DNA from: a bacterium
GTDB taxonomy: Bacteria > Auribacterota > JABMQX01
NCBI GenBank assembly: GCA_013203085.1
Contig: JABMQX010000250.1
Coordinates: forward strand, 1 to 5,041
Length of the DNA: 5,041 nucleotides
Reading direction: 5' to 3'
Shown here: positions 1 to 5,041 of the stretch, in pieces
Layout of the letters: the number at the start of each line of letters is the position of its first letter
How positions within the stretch are numbered: position 1 is the stretch's first letter
Notes under the pieces: generated by a model
What the model was told of the DNA's origin: nothing
Seen by the model: only the letters and a program-made list of their open reading frames with translations
Databases searched by the model: none
Position numbers and translations under genes: made by a program

Positions 1-361
1 CCGCCAGACACGGGCAAATGGTGGCCGAAAGCGCCGTATAGTGGAATATTTGCTGAGTACGCGTTTATAGAGATAGGTTATCTGGCAGATCCCTTCCTCA
101 CATCATCCGCATCTCAACAACGTTCAAAAGGTTGCATGTCGTTGGATGAGTTGCCTGCTATCTCGTTTTCGCAATCTGTGGTTGCGTGGAGATAGGCGGC
201 GCGTTATGGTTTCGCCAATTCCAGGGGTCTTCTCGCCCCTCTGTTTCAAATGTCTTTTAGCAGTTCGGCTGTTCACGGAGGAAATTTCTGAATGGCTTCG
301 TGAGCGGCGACATGATTTCTCGAGCGCGAGGACTGTGCCAACGAGAAGGGAGGATGGCATC
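1..361. other. Upstream region without a convincing gene
   Basis: No recognisable gene lies here. The +1 frame is open from the left edge to a TAG at 193-195 (about 64 codons, including K-W-W near its start), so the tail of an upstream + strand gene is possible, but the peptide resembles nothing I know and an open run of this length is not rare by chance. The other two forward frames stop at 39-41 and 68-70. Between 196 and 340 I see no domain, tRNA or repeat. A short inverted repeat, AGATA-ggt-TATCT, lies at 71-83. TATAGT at 37-42 is close to a -10 box but has no good -35 element at the right distance. The promoter of the downstream pair is presumably in this stretch, but I cannot place it. 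Confidence 0.5.
348..353 (+). promoter_or_regulatory. Ribosome binding site of the Gfo/Idh/MocA gene
   Basis: GGGAGG ends eight bases before the ATG at 362. This fixes the start of the oxidoreductase at 362: the frame is open back to 146, but the upstream extension has no family match, and only a start at 362 puts the twin-arginine motif at residues 8-14, where Tat signals belong. A second ATG at 365 directly follows and could also be used. Confidence 0.75.
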
Positions 362-1699
362 ATGATGCAAGGGAACAGACTTCCACGGCGCGAGTTTCTT
401 CGGAATGTGCTCGGAGGTCTGGCAGGCCTCATGGGATTTCCCGCCCTTGTCCCGTCGCAGGTACTTGGAGCCAAGGGGCGGGTTCCGCCAAGTGATCGCA
501 TTGTGCTGGGCGGTATTGGGGTGGGCGGCATGGGCACAGGCCATGTGCGGAGGTTCTTGCGTCATCAGGACGTCCGGGTTGCTGCTGTCTGCGACGTACG
601 GAAGACCTATCGGGACAGAGCTAAGAAGTTTGTAGACGAATACTACGGGGATCAGGCCTGTGAAGCCTACGACGATTTCCGCGAACTGTTGGCCCGCGAC
701 GATGTTGATGCCGTGCTCATTGCCACACCTGAGCACTGGCACGCCCTGATCGGGATCGAGGCAGCTCGCCAGGGAAAGCACATGTATTACGAGAAACCCA
801 TGAGTATGACCGTGGCCGAAGCCAGGGCCGTCCGGGAAGCCGTAAACCGTTACGGCGTCGTGTTCCAGTTTGGCACGCAGCAGCGCTCGAGCCACGATTA
901 CCGTCTCACCTGTGAGCTGGTTCGCAATGGAAGAATCGGCCAGCTCCAAACCATCATGATTGGTTCGGCCGGCGGACAATATAGCCACATTCCGGAGCAG
1001 CCGCCCCAGCCGGTACCACCAGGTTTCGATTACGACATGTGGCTCGGCCCAGCTCCTTGGGCTCCCTACTGCGATACTCGTGTCTCGAGGATCTGGATGT
1101 ATATCACCGACTACGGCCTCGGTTGCCTGGATGGTGCATGGGGCATCCATGACGTTGACATCGCCCAGTGGGTGAACGATTCCGATGCCAGCGGTCCGAT
1201 TGAGGTGGAAGGTGCGGGGAAATTCTATGACGATATACGCAACGCGGCTTACTCCTGGGAAGTCGAACACAAGTATGCCAATGGAGTGCGGCTGATACAC
1301 ATGGACCTGGTGACCGCCAGGAAGCGGGCGAAGGAATTCCACATTCGCAATACCATGGCCAGTGTCATCTTCGGGACGGAAGGTTGGATTTACGTCAGCC
1401 GCCAGGGGATGCAAACAAATCCCGAATCGCTGATGCGAACCGTCATCGGGCCCGACGAGGTCAAGGTCATCAAAAGTGATAATCACCATCGCAACTTCCT
1501 GGACGCGATCAAGACCGGGCAGCCAACCATCTCCCCCGTCGAGGCCGCTGCGCGGGCGGAGACCGTGTGCCAGCAAGCCCACATCGCCATGATTCTGAGG
1601 CGCAAACTGCGGTGGGACCCTGTGAACGAAGTTTTCATTGATGACGAGGAGGCCAACAGAATGCTTTCCAGAGCGATGCGCAGTCCGTGGCGTTTGTAG
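362..1699 (+). CDS. Tat-exported Gfo/Idh/MocA-family oxidoreductase
   Basis: This 445-residue protein is predicted to oxidise or reduce a sugar or sugar-derivative hydroxyl with NAD(P), probably in the periplasm. Residues 8-14, P-R-R-E-F-L-R, form a twin-arginine motif, followed by a Gly/Leu/Ala-rich hydrophobic stretch up to about 35. The Rossmann fold follows: G51-x-G53-x-x-G56 for dinucleotide binding, D78 ending strand 2, A121-T-P-E-H-W-H127, and the family signature E144-K-P146. The C-terminal alpha/beta domain has F170-G-T-Q-Q near its start and W260-G-I-H263-D-V-D266, whose His and Asp fit the usual active-site HxxD. N374-HHRNFLDAI and the ending L-S-R-A-M-R-S-P-W-R-L are typical of the secreted versions in Verrucomicrobia and Planctomycetes, and the length is normal. 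A 52-base gap to an isomerase-ThuA fusion suggests an operon and a role resembling ThuB. The substrate is unknown. Family assignment is very secure; specific function is inference. Confidence 0.95.
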   Translation: MMQGNRLPRREFLRNVLGGLAGLMGFPALVPSQVLGAKGRVPPSDRIVLGGIGVGGMGTGHVRRFLRHQDVRVAAVCDVRKTYRDRAKKFVDEYYGDQACEAYDDFRELLARDDVDAVLIATPEHWHALIGIEAARQGKHMYYEKPMSMTVAEARAVREAVNRYGVVFQFGTQQRSSHDYRLTCELVRNGRIGQLQTIMIGSAGGQYSHIPEQPPQPVPPGFDYDMWLGPAPWAPYCDTRVSRIWMYITDYGLGCLDGAWGIHDVDIAQWVNDSDASGPIEVEGAGKFYDDIRNAAYSWEVEHKYANGVRLIHMDLVTARKRAKEFHIRNTMASVIFGTEGWIYVSRQGMQTNPESLMRTVIGPDEVKVIKSDNHHRNFLDAIKTGQPTISPVEAAARAETVCQQAHIAMILRRKLRWDPVNEVFIDDEEANRMLSRAMRSPWRL

Positions 1700-1740
1700 G
1701 TCGTAGCTGCAACCCTGGCTCAGAAACCCCCGATTCGACT

Positions 1741-1747
1741 GGAGAGG
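1741..1747 (+). promoter_or_regulatory. Ribosome binding site of the isomerase-ThuA gene
   Basis: GGAGAGG lies just upstream of the GTG at 1752; counted from its GGAG part the spacing is seven bases. It supports the GTG over the next in-frame ATG at 1779, which has no Shine-Dalgarno sequence and would remove K4 and R7 from the signal-peptide n-region. An out-of-frame ATG at 1750 overlaps the GTG and is followed at once by TGA (ATGTGA, 1750-1755). Confidence 0.7.
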
Positions 1748-1751
1748 TAAT

Positions 1752-3518
1752 GTGAATAGCAAACTCCAACGTCAAATTATGTCCGCTTTTCTCGGCATCA
1801 TTCTGCTATCGACAAGTGTCTGCGCGCAGGCTGCCACCCCGGAAATAAGCCGGTTGGCTGCTCGCGCCCAGGAGACTTTGGGGTGGCGTCTTGGCGTCGC
1901 CGCACGGAGTTTTCGAGACCGAACGTTCTTTGAGGCCGTCGAGTTGACTGCTTCCCTCGGGCAGAAGCATATTGAAGGCTTCTCCGAGCAGAAGATAAGC
2001 ACCGGCATCCTGAAGAACCTGGACTACAGCCTATCGGAATCTGAACAGGAGGCGGTTACCCGGAAGCTGCGTTCGGCCGGGATGACCATGCCCGTGTACG
2101 CCGTCGAACGCATGCCCCTCGATCAGCAGTCCTGCTCCAAAGTCTTCGAGTTTGCCCGGGCTCTTGGTGTGGAAACGATCGTGTGCGAGCCAGCGCCCGA
2201 AGCGCTCTCGATGATAGAACAGCTCTGCGACAAGTATGGCGTCAACGTCGCCTTTCGTCAGCAGATTGCGAGTGGCTCGGGAGTCCCCCGGGACCCGGAG
2301 GACATCAGCAGGGCGTATCAGGGGCGCAGCAAAAGAGTCGGTGTATGCGGAGACGTCGGCGAGTGGATGCGTGCGGGAGCCAAACCGATCGAGGTGTTGC
2401 CGCTACTGAAAGACCGCCTTCTTGTCCTTCATGTCCATGACCTCAAGCAGTTCGGCAGTGAAGGTCGAGATGTGCCCTGGGGAACGGGCGTGGCGGGCCT
2501 CGAGGAGTTCATCAAGGAAGCGTACCGGCTGGAACTCAAGCCGACGCTGTGGACGGTAGAATACCCGCCAGAGCGTGAGGAGACGTTGGCCAAAATCGCG
2601 CAGTCGGTCGAGTTCTTCAATACGGTCGTTGTCCCGATTGCCGAATACCACCGCAACTATGTCGCCCGCACCACGAGCGTTCGCCGCCTGGCGGGCGTGA
2701 GTTCGGAGGAACATAAGAAAATCGAGGAGGCAATCCCCCGAACGGCGCCGGCACTCCCCGCCAAACCCAGGAAGCTTCTCATCATGGACTTGAATGTTGG
2801 CAGACACGGACATCCCTCAATTCCACATGCCAACCTTGCCGTTGAACTGATGGGCAAAAAGACCGGGGCCTACGAGGCGGTCTTCAGCAACGATCGAGCG
2901 ATCTTACAAGCAGACAATCTGAGGCAGTTCGACGCAGTCTTTCTGAATAACACAATCGGCCCCATCTTCGACACACCCGAGCTGCGGGCCAGTTTCCAAG
3001 CCTTTATCCACAACGGCGGCGGGCTTATCGCGAATCACGCGGTGACAGTCACCTCACAGGATTGGCCCGAGTTTGGCGAGATCTTGGGGGCCAGAGGAGC
3101 ATCGCACCGCGATGCCGATGAAAAAGTGATCATCAAGCTGGATGATCCCGACAGTCCTCTAAACGCAGCCTTTGCCGGCAGAAGCTTCGAGTTCACGGAC
3201 GAAGTTTTTCGGTTTATGGACCCCTATTCGCGGGAGAAGGTCCACGTGCTTCTGAGTATCGACGTAGACAAGACGGACATGAATCAAGGACGCCCTCGCG
3301 GGAATTGTTTTCGCGAAGACAACGACTATGCAATCAGTTGGATTCACCAGTACGGAAGGGGCCGGGTCTTCTACTGCTCGCTCGGGCACAACCCCTACGT
3401 GTTCTGGGATGCGATGATGCTGGAGCACTTTCTCGCAGGAATCCAGTTTGCCCTCGGCGACTTGAAGGCGGACACAACACCAAGCGCCAGACGGGCCGAC
3501 TCCCGGAACTCCAGATGA
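1752..3518 (+). CDS. Secreted sugar isomerase/epimerase-ThuA fusion protein
   Basis: This 588-residue two-domain protein starts at GTG. Residues 1-27 look like a Sec signal peptide (K4, R7, hydrophobic 10-23, A-Q-A cut before A28); C24 is not in a lipobox. Residues about 44-292 form an AP_endonuc_2/IolE-like TIM barrel of the sugar isomerase-epimerase type. By strand position E146, D201, H227 and E270 fit the divalent-metal ligands. The motif V242-P-W-G-T-G and the tail A-x-S-V-E-F-F-N are typical. A linker (about 296-339) leads to a ThuA domain, about 340-568: K341-LLIMDLNVG, F393-DAVFLNNT, N421-GGGLIANH429, H452 and V539-FYCSLGHNPYVFW. The last about 18 residues look disordered. ThuA is the partner of the Gfo/Idh/MocA enzyme ThuB in rhizobial trehalose use, and AP_endonuc_2 enzymes act on 3-keto sugars, so processing of the keto sugar made by the upstream gene is a reasonable inference. 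Histidines usual after strands 5 and 6 are replaced (R169-Q-Q171, E204), so the barrel's activity may be altered. Confidence 0.93.
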   Translation: MNSKLQRQIMSAFLGIILLSTSVCAQAATPEISRLAARAQETLGWRLGVAARSFRDRTFFEAVELTASLGQKHIEGFSEQKISTGILKNLDYSLSESEQEAVTRKLRSAGMTMPVYAVERMPLDQQSCSKVFEFARALGVETIVCEPAPEALSMIEQLCDKYGVNVAFRQQIASGSGVPRDPEDISRAYQGRSKRVGVCGDVGEWMRAGAKPIEVLPLLKDRLLVLHVHDLKQFGSEGRDVPWGTGVAGLEEFIKEAYRLELKPTLWTVEYPPEREETLAKIAQSVEFFNTVVVPIAEYHRNYVARTTSVRRLAGVSSEEHKKIEEAIPRTAPALPAKPRKLLIMDLNVGRHGHPSIPHANLAVELMGKKTGAYEAVFSNDRAILQADNLRQFDAVFLNNTIGPIFDTPELRASFQAFIHNGGGLIANHAVTVTSQDWPEFGEILGARGASHRDADEKVIIKLDDPDSPLNAAFAGRSFEFTDEVFRFMDPYSREKVHVLLSIDVDKTDMNQGRPRGNCFREDNDYAISWIHQYGRGRVFYCSLGHNPYVFWDAMMLEHFLAGIQFALGDLKADTTPSARRADSRNSR

Positions 3519-3535
3519 AGTCCAGTTCGACTTCA
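3516..3535 (+). other. Short hairpin over the stop codon of the fusion gene
   Basis: TGAAGTC and GACTTCA form a perfect 7-bp stem with a 6-base loop (CAGTTC), and the stop codon TGA is the first three bases of the stem. No U-rich tract follows, so it does not qualify as a standard Rho-independent terminator. It could stabilise the 3' end of the transcript or be chance. Confidence 0.3.
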
Positions 3536-3542
3536 CCGAGTC

Positions 3543-3752
3543 ATGAACCGAGAAATGACTGTGATTCGTTCACGATTTGTGACAGGGATACTGATGCTCG
3601 GGATTCCAATAAGTATCGTCGTCGCTTTTGTCCCGGAGGAAAAGCTTTTTGAAGGCGGAAACTGCAACACATGGTTCTGTGCAAACCTGGATTTCATAAT
3701 TGACTCGATCACAGCGGATTACCAAGGAGGGCAGGATTACTATACCACTTAA
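3543..3752 (+). CDS. Possible small membrane or secreted protein (hypothetical)
   Basis: This 69-codon ORF begins 24 bases after the stop of the isomerase-ThuA gene. I do not recognise the product. It has the plan of a signal-anchored or exported peptide: a basic start (R3, R9, R11), a hydrophobic stretch from about F12 to V30, then an acidic tail with two cysteines (C41 and C46, in G-N-C-N-T-W-F-C-A-N) and a polar aromatic end, D-Y-Y-T-T. Against it, no clear Shine-Dalgarno sequence precedes the ATG, third-position GC is near one half rather than raised as in the large genes, and a - strand frame is open across it (3570-3824). It could be a third gene of the operon, a decayed gene start, or chance. 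Confidence 0.35.
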   Translation: MNREMTVIRSRFVTGILMLGIPISIVVAFVPEEKLFEGGNCNTWFCANLDFIIDSITADYQGGQDYYTT

Positions 3753-3756
3753 ATTC

Positions 3757-3761
3757 AGGAG
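3757..3761 (+). promoter_or_regulatory. Possible Shine-Dalgarno for a 46-residue ORF
   Basis: AGGAG ends five bases before the GTG at 3767. Its AGGA sits in the loop of a small inverted repeat, AATTC-agga-GAATT (3752-3765), which begins at the last base of the preceding ORF's TAA. The stem is A/T-rich and only 5 bp, so it would be marginal in vivo. Confidence 0.3.
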
Positions 3762-3766
3762 AATTC

Positions 3767-3907
3767 GTGCACAATAAAACGCGTCATCTAACCACCCATA
3801 ACCAGATCCCCACATCCGTAACACTTGATGCCTTCGTAACCGACGTTTGTGTCTTCAGTTACGACTTCGCAAAAGGCGTTCTCGCGTTTATGCTCGACGA
3901 GAATTGA
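3767..3907 (+). CDS. Possible 46-residue hypothetical ORF with GTG start
   Basis: An open frame from GTG 3767 to TGA 3905-3907 follows the end of the 69-codon ORF by 14 bases, with a well-spaced AGGAG. The peptide has a polar, His/Thr-rich start (V-H-N-K-T-R-H-L-T-T-H) and a more hydrophobic end (F-A-K-G-V-L-A-F-M-L-D-E-N). I do not recognise it. It is short enough to be chance; the ribosome binding site and its position behind another ORF are the only support. Confidence 0.22.
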   Translation: MHNKTRHLTTHNQIPTSVTLDAFVTDVCVFSYDFAKGVLAFMLDEN

Positions 3908-4093
3908 CTAACCCCGTCTGTCATAGGTCCCCATCTTCCCCTTTTTCTTCTGTCGCGACGTACAGTGAACTATCTGAGTGATCGTAGCGCGTACGCACGA
4001 ATAGTGGCTTTTTTGGCCTTTTGTTGACTGTGCGCGGGTTGAGTGCAAGAAACTGGACTGCGGTACACGCGGAATGGCTCGATTTGCCATGAC

Positions 4094-4120
4094 GGGGCGT
4101 CGCTGAATATGCGGAGCCCC
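4094..4120. other. GC-rich hairpin between convergent genes
   Basis: GGGGC (4094-4098) pairs with GCCCC (4116-4120), and CGC (4101-4103) with GCG (4111-4113). Between them lie one G-A mismatch and one T-G wobble, and the loop is TGAATAT. It is the strongest fold in the convergent intergenic region and sits about 130 bases downstream of the surface-protein stop on the - strand. No T-run follows on either strand, so termination is only a possibility. Confidence 0.35.
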
Positions 4121-4248
4121 CGGTACCATCGCTTCAGGCCGAGCGGCCCGCGTTTGAGGTAATGTCCGAACACGGGATCGTTTACCACGCCTTGAGGGAT
4201 TGCGCAGCATTGCCCGCACTGCGATATGTCACGATCCAATCCTCTGTT

Positions 4249-5041
4249 CTATGGGACGATTTTGTTCACCGCCAAACGGGCAAACATTTGTTCTGCGGCG
4301 ACTACCGGGGATGTCACCTTTACGGTAAGGATTTTCACCTGGCCTTCCTGGACGGTTGTGATGACTTCGGCGGTGGCCGGGGACCATGTGACTAAGTCGG
4401 TCGAGGTCTCCGCGCTGAAGTCAACATCAGTCATGCCATCGGCCCAGGGGAAGGTCAGGGTCATGAAAGTGTCGCCGCCTGGCTCGTCGGTCAACAAATC
4501 GGGGGTGACAGGGTTACGGTCAGCCTGTCCCGGGCGCAGGGCGAAAACATATTCCAGAAGGTTTTCCAGGCCATCGCTGTCGGGGTCGGCGTTCGCTCCG
4601 CTGATATCGGGATCGGCCTGTTCGGAGGGTGAGAATTTCGCGGCAAGCCACTCTTCGTAGGACGCGACGGTGAGAATATAGGTTGTCAGAATGACTGTCT
4701 GTTGACCGTAAACGACTTGAAAATCCCTCCTACCCGAGACTCCGGATACATCCACGCGACTGAATCTTCCGCTGACAGAACCTGCGGTGAGGATTTCAAA
4801 ACTTTCACCCGCCTGCGGCACGTAATCATCAATCAGGCTGATGGAGAGGGTTCCGTCCAGAGAGGCGTTGCCGTCCACCACAAGCTGGTCATATCCCGTG
4901 CCCACTTCGGCACCGCCGAGCTCGATCTCCAGGGTGCCTTCGGCAAACTGGTCGTAGTCACCGGTGATGGTCAGCACGCCAGGAGAGCCACCGGGGAGCA
5001 GATTCCCCTTGTTTTCGAATTGCTGGGTAGTGATGATGCCC
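4249..5041 (-). CDS. C-terminal part of an autotransporter-like verrucomicrobial surface protein (5' end outside window)
   Basis: The frame is open from the right edge to TAG at 4251-4249, giving about 263 visible residues. The GTG at 4977 is only an internal valine: upstream in frame reads N-L-L-P-G-G-S-P-G before V-L-T-I-T-G-D-Y, a phrase typical of the last beta-helix rungs of autotransporter-like repeat proteins, so the gene starts outside. Counting the GTG as residue 1, about 1-103 is Gly/Asp-rich beta-strand sequence (L-E-I-E-L-G-G, D-G-T-L-S-I-S-L). Then comes Y107-E-E-W-L-A-A-K-F, and D131-P-D-S-D-G-L-E-N-L-L-E142, which fits an EF-hand/dockerin-type calcium loop. Residues 170-239 are a small beta domain (S-T-D-L-V-T-W, ending F-A-R-L-A-V) that closes many secreted Verrucomicrobia proteins. 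The protein ends N-K-I-V-P without a PEP-CTERM or other membrane anchor. It is probably secreted; its target is unknown. It is transcribed towards the sugar operon and need not be related to it. Confidence 0.88.
   Translation of the reverse strand, partial: GIITTQQFENKGNLLPGGSPGVLTITGDYDQFAEGTLEIELGGAEVGTGYDQLVVDGNASLDGTLSISLIDDYVPQAGESFEILTAGSVSGRFSRVDVSGVSGRRDFQVVYGQQTVILTTYILTVASYEEWLAAKFSPSEQADPDISGANADPDSDGLENLLEYVFALRPGQADRNPVTPDLLTDEPGGDTFMTLTFPWADGMTDVDFSAETSTDLVTWSPATAEVITTVQEGQVKILTVKVTSPVVAAEQMFARLAVNKIVP

Larger units (their letters stand above)
3519..4248. other. Long low-information region between convergent genes
   Basis: This 730-base gap separates the + strand pair from the - strand surface-protein gene. 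It holds two small + strand candidate ORFs (3543-3752, 3767-3907). Beyond 3908 I see no protein I can name in any frame. There is a pyrimidine-rich tract at about 3929-3952, the palindrome GCGTACGC at 3989-3996, and GGCTTTTTTGGCCTTTTG at about 4007-4024, which could fold into a 4-bp stem followed by Ts but is too weak to call a terminator. A stronger hairpin lies at 4094-4120. On the - strand the frame of the surface protein stays open past its stop down to 3970, but the peptide is rich in Arg, Cys and Pro and resembles nothing known. No tRNA, CRISPR or insertion-sequence ends were seen. Confidence 0.55.

Noticed and set aside
146..361. 72-residue N-terminal extension of the oxidoreductase
   Set aside because: It would bury the twin-arginine signal inside the protein, has no family resemblance, and a good Shine-Dalgarno precedes the ATG at 362.
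257..1762. 501-codon open frame on the - strand
   Set aside because: It is antisense to the clearly recognised Gfo/Idh/MocA gene, its peptide shows no domain, and the long opening is explained by the codon bias of the + strand gene.
2403..2857. Overlapping - strand open frames opposite the isomerase-ThuA linker
   Set aside because: They are shadows of the + strand coding frame, which is continuous and conserved in motif order here; no domain is visible in them.
3570..3824. 84-codon - strand open frame opposite the small ORFs
   Set aside because: No recognisable domain was seen and its composition looks random; the + strand alternatives fit the operon direction better.
4007..4024. T-rich GGCTTTTTTGGCCTTTTG as a Rho-independent terminator
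   Set aside because: Only a 4-bp stem including a wobble can form, and it lies almost 500 bases beyond the fusion gene; too weak to annotate.
3970..4248. - strand frame continuing about 90 codons beyond the surface-protein stop
   Set aside because: I considered a premature stop, but the protein ends naturally after F-A-R-L-A-V-N-K-I-V-P, and the downstream peptide (Cys, Arg and Pro rich) has no recognisable domain or ribosome binding site.
4162..4660. + strand open frames opposite the surface-protein tail
   Set aside because: They are antisense shadows of a well-recognised coding region, with no domain of their own.
1..5041. CRISPR arrays, tRNAs, insertion-sequence ends, phage or defence genes
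   Set aside because: No regularly spaced repeats, cloverleaf folds, terminal inverted repeats, transposase motifs or known defence domains were seen on either strand.

Overview
The window most resembles a chromosomal piece from a Verrucomicrobiota/Planctomycetota-type bacterium. Three things point that way: a Tat-exported Gfo/Idh/MocA oxidoreductase of the kind that is heavily multiplied in those phyla, a secreted sugar isomerase-ThuA fusion, and the C-terminal end of a large beta-rich surface protein carrying the 'YxxWLAxxF ... DPDSDGLxNLLEY ... FxRLxV' module common in Verrucomicrobia. This assignment is by recognition of family style only; no 16S or marker gene is present.

Layout. Bases 1-361 hold no convincing gene; an open frame enters from the left edge and stops at 195. 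Bases 362-1699 (+) encode the Tat-exported NAD(P)-dependent oxidoreductase. After 52 bases, 1752-3518 (+) encodes a Sec-exported protein made of an AP-endonuclease-2/IolE-like sugar isomerase-epimerase TIM barrel joined to a ThuA domain. The two genes look like one transcription unit. Bases 3519-4248 are mostly without recognisable genes but hold two small candidate ORFs (3543-3752 and 3767-3907) and a few hairpins. From the right edge, 4249-5041 (-) is the 3' end of a surface/autotransporter-like protein that begins outside the window, so this unit converges on the first two genes.

How the genes fit together. A Gfo/Idh/MocA enzyme beside a ThuA protein recalls the thuA-thuB pair of rhizobia, where a glucose unit of trehalose is oxidised to a 3-keto sugar. 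AP_endonuc_2 proteins recur in bacterial 3-keto-glycoside pathways. I infer a periplasmic pathway in which the first protein oxidises (or reduces) a sugar hydroxyl and the second acts on the keto sugar; the substrate cannot be read from the sequence.

The most notable detail is in the TIM barrel of the fusion. The four presumed metal ligands (E146, D201, H227, E270) are kept, but the histidines I would expect after strand 5 and in the strand-6 'DTGHW' motif are replaced (R-Q-Q and E). I found nothing that amounts to a wholly new defence, mobile or RNA-guided system.
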